Part shown: one piece after another, positions 25,447 through 33,466 of the stretch
How positions within the stretch are numbered: position 1 is the stretch's first letter
Layout: every line of letters starts with the position of its first letter
NCBI GenBank assembly: GCA_947504185.1
Contig: CANNGJ010000026.1
Span: 1 to 40,250, forward strand
Reading direction: 5' to 3'
Length of the DNA stretch: 40,250 nucleotides
Origin: an uncultured Tenacibaculum sp.
Lineage (GTDB): Bacteria; Bacteroidota; Bacteroidia; Flavobacteriales; Flavobacteriaceae
Position numbers and translations under genes: made by a program
Notes under the pieces: model-generated
The model's database searches: none
Seen by the model: only the letters and a program-made list of their open reading frames with translations
Told to the model about the DNA's origin: nothing

Positions 25447-28400
25447 CTACCCTACAATATTGATAATTTTACCTGGTACAATAATTACTTTCTTAGGTGT
25501 ACGTCCTTGTAATTGTGCTTGTGTTTTTTCATAAGCCATTACCGTTTTTTCAATTTCCTCTTTAGACATATCTAATGGTAACTCTAAAGTAAAACGCATT
25601 TTTCCGTTAAATGAAACTGGATAATTCTTAGAACTCTCTACTAAATGTGATGCTTCAAACTTTGGAAAAGCTACAGTTGAAATAGATTCTGCATGTCCTA
25701 ACTGACTCCATAATTCTTCTGCTATATGTGGCGCATATGGAGAAATCAACACTAATAATGGTTCTAATATTTGTCTTTTATTACATTTTTGAGCTGTTAA
25801 TTCATTTACAGCAATCATAAAAGTAGATACTGAAGTATTAAAAGAGAAATTCTCAATATCTTCTTCTACTTTTTTGATCGTTTTATGTAATGTTTTTAAT
25901 TCATCTTTTGTTGGTTCTGCATCTGAAATGTTTACTCCATTTTCACCAACATATAATTTCCATAATTTCTTTAAGAAAGAATACACTCCAGAAATACCTG
26001 ATGTTTTCCAAGGTTTTGTTTGCTCTAATGGTCCTAAAAACATTTCGAATAAACGTAAACTATCTGCTCCGTATTCATCACAAATTAAATCTGGATTTAC
26101 AACATTGTATTTTGATTTTGACATTTTTTCAACCTCACGATGACATACAAATTCATCTTCTCTACCGAAAACAAATTCTGCATTTTTAAAATCGTCTCTC
26201 CAATCTTTTAACTTATCTATATTAACAGCTGTATCCCCTTCAAGTGCAGCAACGTCAATATGAATTGGTCTATAAGATAAAGTTCCTTTATTTTCTTCTG
26301 TAAGACCTGCTTCTGCTAATTTCTTATTTAATCTAGATGATAACTTAACATCTTTTTCTGTCACTGGATTTGATCCCTGAAAATAATCTGAAGAGATATA
26401 AACATTTTTAGTTTTATTTTCAAACAATGCTTCATATACAAAAGCAGAGGTTCCTAAAATCATTCCCTGATTGATCAATTTCTTAGCAAACTCATCTACT
26501 GGTAATGCGCCTCTATCAAATAAGAATTTTTGCCAAAAACGAGCATATAATAAATGTCCCGTTGCATGCTCTGACCCTCCAATATATAAATCAACTGCTT
26601 TCCAGTAATCAACTGCTTCTTTACTTACAAACTCACCATCATTCGTAGAATCCATATAACGGTTAAAATACCAAGAACTTCCAGCCCAACCTGGCATCGT
26701 GTTTAGCTCCAAAGGAAAAACAGTTTCGTTATTAATTAAATCGTTAGAAACTACTTGATTTTTTTCAACATCCCAAGCCCAAACCTCAGCATTTCCTAAA
26801 GGTGGTTTTCCATCTTCCGTTGGTAAATATTTTTCTACTTCTGGCAATACAATTGGTAAATGTTTGGCATCAATCATTTGAGGCATTCCATCTTTATAAT
26901 ATACTGGGAATGGTTCTCCCCAATAGCGTTGACGACTAAATACAGCGTCACGTAAACGGTAATTTATTTTACCAAAACCAAAACCACGTTGTTCCATTTC
27001 GTAAATAGCTAATTTCATCGCTTTTTTATACGATAAACCATTTAAGAAATCAGAGTTTGCAATTTTAGTTCCTTCTTTATCAGCATGTGCTGCTTCTGAA
27101 ATATCAATTCCTTCAAAAATGTTAGGAATTTCTAATCCAAAGTGTTTTGCGAAATCATAATCACGTTGATCTCCACAAGGCACCGCCATAACTGCTCCAG
27201 TACCATAACTCGCCAATACATAATCTCCAATCCAAATCGGTACTTGTTTCCCAGTAAACGGATGTATTGCATAGGCTCCTGTAAAGACTCCTGAAATCGT
27301 TTTTACATCCGCCATTCTATCTCTTTCAGAACGTTTTGCTGTAGCTTTTACATATGCATACACTTCTTTTCTTTGTGCTTCTGTAGTAATTTTTGATACT
27401 AATTCATGTTCAGGAGCTAAAGTCATAAAACTTACTCCGTAAATTGTATCAGGACGTGTTGTAAACACATCTATTTTATAATCATTTTCTATAACTGTTT
27501 CAATTGATTCAATTGTTGTTTTTTCAATTGGTTTTGCAAATTGAATTGTATTATTAATTTTAGATACTACACCTAAAACATTTTCTAGCACTTCTTCATT
27601 TGTAAAACGAACAACATTAAATCCTTCCGCTGCAAAATAAGCATCTCTTTTTGCTTCATCTTCTTTACCAGAAAATTCAACAATTATATTTTTTGCTAAG
27701 CATACATAATCCACCAAAAATGTACCAATCGTATATTTTTTTCTGAACTTTGCTGCTCCTTTTTTATTCTTTAATTCATCCCAAAGTACTTCTTCTGCCT
27801 TTGAAAGATTTAAACGCATTTCTTTTAATGCCTCTAATTCTTTATATGATAATTTTACTCCACTTTCTGGTGCTTCTAAAGCATCTACTTTAAAAGTTAC
27901 CATAGCTCCTTGGCTTCTTCCAATCCAATTCGTTTGAGAATCTTTTAAAGGTTGTGGCCAATCGATATTTTGTAACCCGTCTAATAAGCGTTGTGCATAT
28001 GCTGAAATTCGCATAGACCATTGAGTCATTTTTTTACGCACAACAGGATGTCCTCCTCGTTCTGAAACACCATTTACAATTTCATCATTTGCAAGTACAG
28101 TTCCTAAAGCTGGACACCAGTTTACTTCTGTATCTGACAAATAAGTTAAACGGTATTGCAATAGTATTTCTTCTTGCTCTACTTTAGAAAATGCTTTCCA
28201 TTCTTCCGCAGAAAAAATAGTGATATCCTCTTCAGAAACTGCATTTACAGTTGCGTTTCCAGATTTTTTAAAGACTTTTTCTAATGTTGAAATATCTTCC
28301 GCTTTATCAGAATCTTTATTATACCAAGAGTTGAATAATTGGATAAAAATCCACTGAGTCCATTTATAATACTCTGGACTAGAAGTACGCACTTCACGAG

Positions 28401-28761
28401 ACCAATCGAAAGAAAATCCGATGTTATCTAATTGACGACGGTAGGTTTTAATATTTGTTTCAGTTGTAATTGCTGGGTGTTGCCCTGTTTGAATTGCATA
28501 TTGTTCTGCAGGCAAACCAAAAGAATCATACCCTTGTGGATGCAATACATTAAATCCTTTATGACGTTTGTAACGTGCATAAATATCACTTGCAATATAT
28601 CCTAATGGGTGTCCGACATGCAAACCTGCTCCTGAAGGATAAGGAAACATGTCTAAAACATAATATTTAGGTTTATCCGATTCATTACTGGCCTTAAATG
28701 TTTGGTTCTCTGCCCAAAATTGTTGCCATCTCTTTTCTATCTCTTGATGATTATATTGCAT
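25447..28761 (-). CDS. leuS: Leucyl-tRNA synthetase with an inserted DUF559-like nuclease domain
   Basis: This class I synthetase charges tRNA-Leu. I place the start at ATG 28761-28759 (MQYNHQEIEKRWQ, 1104 residues) because an exact -7 element (28783-28790) overlaps the upstream ATG at 28785. Numbering from the first ATG: HVGH at 56-59, CP1 editing domain with IGRSQGAMVTF (288-298) and TTRPDT (442-447), GTGAVMAVP (528-536), KMSKS at 887-891, anticodon-binding and C-terminal domains after 960. The usual family length is about 860-950; the excess is largely residues 312-418. These read like DUF559 (LSKAEEVLWDELKNK, KFRKKYTIGTFLVDYVCL, IIVEFSGKEDE, AEGFNVVRFTNEEVLENV), a PD-(D/E)XK/Vsr-like nuclease domain. 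It sits between IGRSQGAMVTF and TTRPDT, is in frame and shows no stop or frameshift. Confidence 0.95.
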   Translation of the reverse strand: MQYNHQEIEKRWQQFWAENQTFKASNESDKPKYYVLDMFPYPSGAGLHVGHPLGYIASDIYARYKRHKGFNVLHPQGYDSFGLPAEQYAIQTGQHPAITTETNIKTYRRQLDNIGFSFDWSREVRTSSPEYYKWTQWIFIQLFNSWYNKDSDKAEDISTLEKVFKKSGNATVNAVSEEDITIFSAEEWKAFSKVEQEEILLQYRLTYLSDTEVNWCPALGTVLANDEIVNGVSERGGHPVVRKKMTQWSMRISAYAQRLLDGLQNIDWPQPLKDSQTNWIGRSQGAMVTFKVDALEAPESGVKLSYKELEALKEMRLNLSKAEEVLWDELKNKKGAAKFRKKYTIGTFLVDYVCLAKNIIVEFSGKEDEAKRDAYFAAEGFNVVRFTNEEVLENVLGVVSKINNTIQFAKPIEKTTIESIETVIENDYKIDVFTTRPDTIYGVSFMTLAPEHELVSKITTEAQRKEVYAYVKATAKRSERDRMADVKTISGVFTGAYAIHPFTGKQVPIWIGDYVLASYGTGAVMAVPCGDQRDYDFAKHFGLEIPNIFEGIDISEAAHADKEGTKIANSDFLNGLSYKKAMKLAIYEMEQRGFGFGKINYRLRDAVFSRQRYWGEPFPVYYKDGMPQMIDAKHLPIVLPEVEKYLPTEDGKPPLGNAEVWAWDVEKNQVVSNDLINNETVFPLELNTMPGWAGSSWYFNRYMDSTNDGEFVSKEAVDYWKAVDLYIGGSEHATGHLLYARFWQKFLFDRGALPVDEFAKKLINQGMILGTSAFVYEALFENKTKNVYISSDYFQGSNPVTEKDVKLSSRLNKKLAEAGLTEENKGTLSYRPIHIDVAALEGDTAVNIDKLKDWRDDFKNAEFVFGREDEFVCHREVEKMSKSKYNVVNPDLICDEYGADSLRLFEMFLGPLEQTKPWKTSGISGVYSFLKKLWKLYVGENGVNISDAEPTKDELKTLHKTIKKVEEDIENFSFNTSVSTFMIAVNELTAQKCNKRQILEPLLVLISPYAPHIAEELWSQLGHAESISTVAFPKFEASHLVESSKNYPVSFNGKMRFTLELPLDMSKEEIEKTVMAYEKTQAQLQGRTPKKVIIVPGKIINIVG
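27532..27860 (-). other. DUF559/Vsr-like domain insert inside leuS
   Basis: Codons for residues about 310-418 (first-ATG numbering) of LeuRS. The order of elements follows DUF559 proteins: an N-terminal helix with LSKAEEVLWDEL, a KFRKKYTIGTFLVDYVC segment (the aspartate at 359 in the usual catalytic position), a strand IIVEFSG where DUF559 proteins often have an ELDG or EVDG-type motif, and a C-terminal FNVVRFTNEEVLENV. Glu370 is kept but the following Asp of the usual motif is Ser372, so the domain may be inactive. No intein splice motifs are seen at its ends. Confidence 0.8.
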
Positions 28762-28782
28762 TGTATCTCTTTTAAGAAGCTG

Positions 28783-28790
28783 CAAATTTA
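28783..28790 (-). promoter_or_regulatory. Candidate promoter -7 element of leuS
   Basis: Read on the minus strand: TAAATTTG, an exact TAnnTTTG match. It overlaps the first possible ATG (28785-28783), so transcription should begin downstream of that codon, supporting the ATG at 28761 as the true start. Confidence 0.55.
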
Positions 28791-28840
28791 CGGTTATTGT
28801 TTGGAAGTAGAAAGCTTCGTTTACAGGAATTTACAGCTAC

Positions 28841-28869
28841 AAAAAAGCCTCTTCACTTGAAGAGGCTTT
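28841..28869 (-). terminator. Intrinsic terminator of the OMP gene
   Basis: AAAGCCTCTTCA (28844-28855) pairs with TGAAGAGGCTTT (28858-28869). On the minus strand a U-run follows (A run 28841-28846). Confidence 0.9.
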
Positions 28870-28889
28870 AAAATATTTTATACTACTTT

Positions 28890-29474
28890 TTAAAATTGAT
28901 ATCCTAAAGATAATTGAAAGTTACCATTTCTTAAAACTGGATTAGAGCTTAAAGTACTCGCACCAAAAGTATATCTACTTTGTAAAAATAATCCAGATTT
29001 TAATTCATAACCTAAACCTACGTTAATTCCTAGATCAAAATTTTCTGCATCAGTATCTAAGTCTGATTTATTCTCATAATCATATACATCATTTACCAAA
29101 AATGAAAACTGAGGACCTGCCTCTATGCTAAAGCCTTCAATCAAGTAATATTTAGCAGAAATAGGAAGAGATAAATAGTCTAATTTTATTGTAGAATAAT
29201 CTTGAATTGTAGCTCCATTTGTAGAATATAACACCTCAGGTTGAACAGAAAACTTGTTGGTAATTTTAACGTCTATAACTGCACCTATATGAAATCCTAT
29301 TCTAGAATCTGGATTTGAAATAACCTCTTGAGTTGGATCAAAAAACTCTCCTGCTTTATTTCCTTTTAATGAGGAAATGTTTAAACCTCCTTTAACTCCA
29401 ATCTTAACTTTTTGAGCGTTCACATTTGATAATAATGCTGCACTAAACAAAACTGTTAGTAATACTTTTTTCAT
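28890..29474 (-). CDS. Outer-membrane beta-barrel porin-family protein
   Basis: The 194-residue protein has a signal peptide (MKKVLLTVLFSAALLSNVNA, mature from QKVKIG) and an eight-strand outer-membrane barrel of the OMP_b-brl_2 type: VKGGLNISSLKG, GFHIGAVIDVKITNKFSVQPEVLY, KLDYLSLPISAKYYLIEGFSIEAGPQF and LSLGYQF at the C-terminus with the final Phe. Such proteins are abundant in Flavobacteriaceae; function ranges from structural to unknown. It is flanked by its own terminator and seems monocistronic. Confidence 0.9.
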   Translation of the reverse strand: MKKVLLTVLFSAALLSNVNAQKVKIGVKGGLNISSLKGNKAGEFFDPTQEVISNPDSRIGFHIGAVIDVKITNKFSVQPEVLYSTNGATIQDYSTIKLDYLSLPISAKYYLIEGFSIEAGPQFSFLVNDVYDYENKSDLDTDAENFDLGINVGLGYELKSGLFLQSRYTFGASTLSSNPVLRNGNFQLSLGYQF

Positions 29475-29600
29475 AATAATAGTTTTTAGTTTTTTATACT
29501 GTGGCGAATAAAAACAACCATTATGCCAAAAGTTATTTTTTTGTTAAAAAAATCAACACAAAACAATAATCTACTGTATATCAGATAAATATTTTTTTTT

Positions 29601-29636
29601 ACAAAAAAAGCTATAGTTATAACTATAGCTTTTTTA
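29601..29636. terminator. Bidirectional palindromic terminator after the DUF2911 gene
   Basis: AGCTATAGTTA joined to TAACTATAGCT (centre between 29619 and 29620), flanked by A and T runs on both sides. It serves the minus-strand gene ending at 29659. Confidence 0.8.
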
Positions 29637-29658
29637 TTTATTATATTTTTTAATACTA

Positions 29659-30201
29659 CTAGCCTTTAACAAGAACAGACACAATCGTATTGCCCCAACC
29701 TAAATACATAGTTGCATTACCATCTTCTCCGTTAAAAGCAATTGAAAAAGCTTCAACTGATTTTTCTGATTTAGATACATTACCCTTTACACGAACTACA
29801 TCTTCAGAATCTTTATAAAAATAAGAACCCCAAACATTTTTAGCTGTGCTTAAAACAACTGTCCATTCGTTATCTCCAGGAATTGTAAATAAAGTATAGG
29901 TACCAGCCTTTACATCTTTACCTCCAAAATTTACATCTTTATAAAATGTAATTTCAGCAGCTTCATTTGCACCAGTTCTCCATACTTTTCCAGCAGGAGC
30001 TAATTTAGCTACACTACGTCCTTTTAATTGCGGACGACTATAAATTACTTTTACTAGTTTGTCTGAAATTCTATAACTACTTGGATATGCAGCTGCATCC
30101 ATAGGGCTTTTATCTAATCCAGAAAATTTCTGAGCATTTGCTTCATTTGTAAAAACTAAAGCTATTGTAAAAACTATAACTGCTAAGACTGATTTTTTCA
30201 T
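29659..30201 (-). CDS. DUF2911 domain protein, secreted
   Basis: The 180-residue protein has a signal peptide (MKKSVLAVIVFTIALVFTNEANA) and a single DUF2911 domain: GLDKSPMDAAAYP, VKVIYSRPQLKGR, GKVWRTGANEAAEITFYKDV, GKDVKAGTYTLFTIPG, EWTVVLSTAKNVWGSYFY. The domain is a small beta protein common in Bacteroidota envelopes, of unknown biochemical function. Location is periplasmic or extracellular. It is monocistronic, with its own terminator; no exact -7 element is seen upstream. Confidence 0.88.
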   Translation of the reverse strand: MKKSVLAVIVFTIALVFTNEANAQKFSGLDKSPMDAAAYPSSYRISDKLVKVIYSRPQLKGRSVAKLAPAGKVWRTGANEAAEITFYKDVNFGGKDVKAGTYTLFTIPGDNEWTVVLSTAKNVWGSYFYKDSEDVVRVKGNVSKSEKSVEAFSIAFNGEDGNATMYLGWGNTIVSVLVKG

Positions 30202-30422
30202 TTTTGTATTTCTTTAAGATGAATAATTAAATTTATTTGTCTTTAAAATTACAAATCCTTACGTTAAACCTTATTAAAGTTTTGTGAAGATTATAAGTAA
30301 TACTGTAAACTAACATTAATTGTTTCTATAGTTCTTCAACTATAACTCATTTAAATTTTACGAGTTCATGTTAAAAAGATTAAAACAAATTCTCTTATTT
30401 TAATTTATTCTAAATAAATTAT

Positions 30423-30430
30423 TATATTTG
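30423..30430 (+). promoter_or_regulatory. Candidate promoter -7 element of the Cys-rich mini-protein gene
   Basis: TATATTTG, followed by CCCC, matches TAnnTTTG exactly, 18 bp before the ATG at 30448. This placement matches other genes in the window and supports the ORF being real. Confidence 0.55.
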
Positions 30431-30447
30431 CCCCATATTTTAGAAAA

Positions 30448-30636
30448 ATGATTGTCTTTTATACTGAAAATAAAAACGTTACCCCTATTATTTCCATACA
30501 ACAAGAAATTGTGTGCTCTTCTGTTTGTTCATCAAGCTGTATAAAACCAAAAAGTAAGTGCTGCAATAAATACCAAAAAAAAGGCATCAACTGTAAGCGA
30601 TGCCCTTTAACTTTTGATATTAAAATAGCTTCTTAA
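30448..30636 (+). CDS. Small cysteine-rich protein (62 residues)
   Basis: The product has eight cysteines in 32 residues: CSSVCSSSC (23-31), KCCNKY (38-40 region) and CKRCP (49-53). No signal peptide is obvious. The CCxKYxKKGxxCKxCP-like pattern resembles small Cys-rich proteins I associate with Flavobacteriia; a metal-binding or redox role is a guess. Support for a real gene: an exact -7 element 18 bp upstream, good placement in a 430-bp gap and a dense Cys pattern. Its 3' end overlaps the end of tyrS by a few bases (stop codons 30634-30636 and 30633-30635) and a tyrS terminator hairpin lies inside its coding sequence, so the tail sequence is under double constraint. Confidence is moderate. 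Confidence 0.6.
   Translation: MIVFYTENKNVTPIISIQQEIVCSSVCSSSCIKPKSKCCNKYQKKGINCKRCPLTFDIKIAS
30573..30604 (-). terminator. Possible tyrS terminator inside the mini-protein gene
   Basis: On the minus strand GGCATC (30604-30599) pairs with GATGCC (30588-30583) across a 10-nt loop, followed by eight U (A run 30575-30582). It lies within the coding region of the opposing small gene. Confidence 0.5.
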
Positions 30637-30645
30637 GCTATTTTT
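30622..30645. terminator. Bidirectional hairpin over the overlapping stop codons
   Basis: AAAATAGCTT (30622-30631) pairs with AAGCTATTTT (30635-30644), loop CTT. It contains the stop codons of both the mini-protein gene and tyrS. Confidence 0.6.
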
Positions 30646-31937
30646 AATAAGAAATAACTCTTTTTTCCGCGCTGTAACAATACATATTTATCAGCAATTA
30701 AATCTTTTGTAGTAATTACAAAATCTTCTTTTACCTTTTCTTTATTTACTGAAACTGCATTTTCTTTTAATGCTCTTCGTGCATCACCATTAGACTTCAA
30801 AAAACCAGTTTTACCAGCTAAAGCATCAATCATTGATAATCCTTCTGAAACATCAGACTTAGAAACCTCAGCTTGAGGAACTCCGTCAAACACATCCAAA
30901 AAAGTTTGCTCATCTAAAGACTTTAAATCATCTGCAGTAGATTTTCCAAATAAAATATTAGAAGCTGCAATTGCTTTATCCAGTTCTTCTTTTGAATGCA
31001 CAAAAGTAGTTACCTCTTCCGCTAACTTCTTCTGTAACGCTCTTTGGTGAGGAGCTTCTTTGTGTACTAAAATTAAAGCATCTATAGTTTCTTTATCTAA
31101 AAAGGTAAAAATCTTGATATACTTCTCAGCATCTTCATCAGAAGTATTTAACCAGAATTGGTAAAATTTATAAACTGATGTTTTATCTGCATCTAACCAA
31201 ACATTTCCTCCTTCAGATTTTCCAAATTTAGAACCATCTGCTTTGGTAATTAATGGACAAGTTGCTGCATATGCTTTCGCTTCTTTACCTACATTCATTC
31301 TACGTACTAACTCTGTACCTGTGGTAATATTTCCCCACTGATCAGAACCTCCCATTTGCAGTAAACAGTTGTGTGTTTTGTATAGGTGATAAAAATCGTA
31401 TCCTTGAATTAATTGGTAAGTAAACTCCGTAAAGCTCATACCTCCTCCAGATTCACCAGAAATACGTTTTTTAACCGAATCTTTAGCCATCATGTAATTT
31501 ACTGTGATTCGTTTACCAACATCACGTGCAAATTCTATAAATGAAAAATCTTTCATCCAATCGTAGTTATTTACTAAAATTGGAGAATTATCAGCTCCAT
31601 TATCAAAGTTTAAAAAACGAGCTAGTGTTCTTTTTATTCCTGCTACATTATGTGCTAATGCTTCTTCATTTAACAAATTACGCTCATCTGACTTTCCTGA
31701 TGGATCACCAATCATTCCTGTAGCTCCACCAACTAAAGCAATAGGTTTATGGCCCGCTTTTTCAATATGAACCAATAAAATTATAGGTACTAAACTACCA
31801 ATATGTAAAGAATCTGATGTAGGATCAAAACCAATATACGCCGGAGTCATTTCTTTTTGTAATTGCTCTTCTGTTCCCGGCATAATATCGTGTATCATAC
31901 CTCTCCATTGTAATTCTTCTACTAAATTCTTAGTCAT
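30633..31937 (-). CDS. tyrS: Tyrosyl-tRNA synthetase
   Basis: The 434-residue class I enzyme charges tRNA-Tyr. The HIGH motif is HIGS at 45-48 ([12 protein letters not shown]), the tyrosine-binding site includes [12 protein letters not shown] and GGSDQWGN (197-203), and the KMSKS equivalent is KFGKS at 237-241. An S4 RNA-binding domain ends the protein ([30 protein letters not shown]). All are intact. An exact -7 element lies about 21 bp upstream of the start. The 3' end overlaps the end of the convergent Cys-rich mini-protein gene. Confidence 0.97.
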   Translation of the reverse strand: MTKNLVEELQWRGMIHDIMPGTEEQLQKEMTPAYIGFDPTSDSLHIGSLVPIILLVHIEKAGHKPIALVGGATGMIGDPSGKSDERNLLNEEALAHNVAGIKRTLARFLNFDNGADNSPILVNNYDWMKDFSFIEFARDVGKRITVNYMMAKDSVKKRISGESGGGMSFTEFTYQLIQGYDFYHLYKTHNCLLQMGGSDQWGNITTGTELVRRMNVGKEAKAYAATCPLITKADGSKFGKSEGGNVWLDADKTSVYKFYQFWLNTSDEDAEKYIKIFTFLDKETIDALILVHKEAPHQRALQKKLAEEVTTFVHSKEELDKAIAASNILFGKSTADDLKSLDEQTFLDVFDGVPQAEVSKSDVSEGLSMIDALAGKTGFLKSNGDARRALKENAVSVNKEKVKEDFVITTKDLIADKYVLLQRGKKSYFLLKIA

Positions 31938-31957
31938 TTTCTTTGATTTTAAAGAGG

Positions 31958-31965
31958 CAAAGATA
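31958..31965 (-). promoter_or_regulatory. Candidate promoter -7 element of tyrS
   Basis: On the minus strand: TATCTTTG, an exact TAnnTTTG match about 21 bp before the ATG. The same octamer precedes the glycosyltransferase-dihydroorotase operon at 35552-35559. Confidence 0.55.
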
Positions 31966-31998
31966 ACTTTATCAATGAAAAAAAACTAAATTCGCTTT

Positions 31999-33000
31999 AT
32001 GATTTTAGTTACCGGTGGAACAGGTTTAGTAGGCTCTCATTTATTATATCATTTAACTTTAAAAAATGATAAAATTCGAGCAATTTATAGAACTGAACAG
32101 AAACGTGAGCACGTAAAAAAAATATTCTCTTATTACACCGATGATGTTCTCCATTACTTCTCAAAAATTGATTGGATTCAAGCCGACATTACTGATACTC
32201 CATCTTTAGAACCAGTTTTTGATGCTATTTCAGAAGTCTATCATTGTGCCGCATTGGTTTCTTTTAATCCAAAAGATTATCGAAAAATGCGTCAAGTGAA
32301 TATTGAAGGGACTGCAAATGTTGTGAATTTTTCTATTGAAGCTAAAGTTAAAAAGTTCTGTTTTGTAAGTTCTATAGCTGCTGTTGGTGATTCTATTAAC
32401 GGAAAGCCAATTACTGAAGAGAATGAATGGAACGACAATGATGATAACCATGGCTATGCGATTACAAAATATGGTGCTGAAATGGAAGTTTGGAGGGGAA
32501 GTCAAGAAGGTTTAGATGTCGTTATCGTTAATCCAGGAGTAATTTTAGGTAGTGGATTTTGGCAAGAAGGATCTGGTAAATTATTTTCTCAAATTAATAA
32601 CGGATTCAAATTCTATACTGAAGGTGTTACTGGCTTTGTATGTGTACAAGATGTAGTAAAATCTATGATTGAACTAATGGAATCTAACATTAGAAATGAA
32701 CAATTTATTTTAGTTTCTGAAAACAAATCGTTTAAAGGAATTTTATTTGCTATAGCAGATGGATTGAATAAAAAAAGACCAACTATAAAAGTAAGTAAAT
32801 TATTAACTTCAATCTCTTGGAGAATTGATTGGTTTTTGACAAAAATCACAAATAAAGAACCTTTACTAACCAAAAATTCAGCAAAATCTTCACATAATAC
32901 ATCTAACTATTCTTCTGAAAAAATAGTTACAGAATTAAACTTTAACTTCAACCCTATTAGAAACAGTATTAAACAAATATCCAAAAGATTTAAAGAATAA
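31999..33000 (+). CDS. NAD-dependent epimerase/dehydratase (extended SDR)
   Basis: The 333-residue protein is an extended short-chain dehydrogenase/reductase. The Rossmann glycine motif is TGGTGLVG at 5-12, the strand-5 motif is FVSSIAAVG (122-130), and the catalytic pair is Tyr153 and Lys157 in HGYAITKYGAEMEVWRG. The subgroup (FCFVSSIAAVGDS, VVIVNPGVILG) resembles dihydroflavonol-4-reductase-like or nucleoside-diphosphate-sugar epimerase proteins of unknown substrate. No membrane segment is seen. It is divergent from tyrS with 61 bp between starts and converges on the DUF4296 gene, so no operon partner gives a hint of its substrate. Confidence 0.88.
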   Translation: MILVTGGTGLVGSHLLYHLTLKNDKIRAIYRTEQKREHVKKIFSYYTDDVLHYFSKIDWIQADITDTPSLEPVFDAISEVYHCAALVSFNPKDYRKMRQVNIEGTANVVNFSIEAKVKKFCFVSSIAAVGDSINGKPITEENEWNDNDDNHGYAITKYGAEMEVWRGSQEGLDVVIVNPGVILGSGFWQEGSGKLFSQINNGFKFYTEGVTGFVCVQDVVKSMIELMESNIRNEQFILVSENKSFKGILFAIADGLNKKRPTIKVSKLLTSISWRIDWFLTKITNKEPLLTKNSAKSSHNTSNYSSEKIVTELNFNFNPIRNSIKQISKRFKE

Positions 33001-33004
33001 TTTA

Positions 33005-33466
33005 CTATTGCTCTTTAAATTCTTTTTTTTGTTTTTTCAAAAATTTTGCATTTTTCCTTTCTAATTTTTCTAAAAAAACTTCATCATCCAATAATAGCTT
33101 TTTCTTTGATTTAACAGAATCTTTTATCTCTTTTCCCTTTTTATAACTCTCTTGAATAGAATCAATATTAGATTTCACTTTCGCTAACATTTCCGTATAA
33201 TCTTCTATTTTAGAAGTATAATAAGCATTACTTATATCAAATCTTGCGCTATCAATTTTATATTTATTATATACATACATTACATAGTTTTTTTCTTTTT
33301 TCAAAAATTTATTTTTATGATTTTTAGCAGACGATGCGATATACATTTCTGTTAAAAAAGAAACCATAGTGTCTTTTGGAATTAAATTTTCAGGTTTTTT
33401 GTATATCGTATTACTCGTACAAGAACCAAAAAGAATCAACAAAGCTATATGTATATAATTTCTCAT
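33005..33466 (-). CDS. DUF4296 lipoprotein
   Basis: The 153-residue protein has a lipoprotein signal with Cys16 (LLILFGSCTS). The domain matches DUF4296 in KPENLIPKDTMVSFLTEMYIASSAK and YNKYKIDSARFDISNAYYTSKIEDYTEML, followed by a Lys/Glu-rich helical tail with likely coiled-coil character. Function is unknown; the family is restricted to Bacteroidota and usually sits next to dihydroorotase-like and glycosyltransferase genes, as here. Its ATG abuts the upstream stop codon (TAAATG), so it is the third gene of a tight operon (35529 to 33005). Confidence 0.9.
   Translation of the reverse strand: MRNYIHIALLILFGSCTSNTIYKKPENLIPKDTMVSFLTEMYIASSAKNHKNKFLKKEKNYVMYVYNKYKIDSARFDISNAYYTSKIEDYTEMLAKVKSNIDSIQESYKKGKEIKDSVKSKKKLLLDDEVFLEKLERKNAKFLKKQKKEFKEQ

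Noticed and set aside
25874..26189. Plus-strand frames opposite the C-terminal part of leuS
   Set aside because: Low-complexity translations antisense to conserved synthetase motifs (KMSKS region); no start context.
27532..27860. The leuS insert as an intein or as a frameshift artefact
   Set aside because: No N-terminal Cys/Ser splice block, no HN-C junction, and conserved LeuRS sequence continues in the same frame on both sides. It is a true in-frame domain insert.
28762..28785. leuS start at ATG 28785
   Set aside because: This codon overlaps an exact -7 promoter element; ATG 28761 begins with the normal LeuRS N-terminus.
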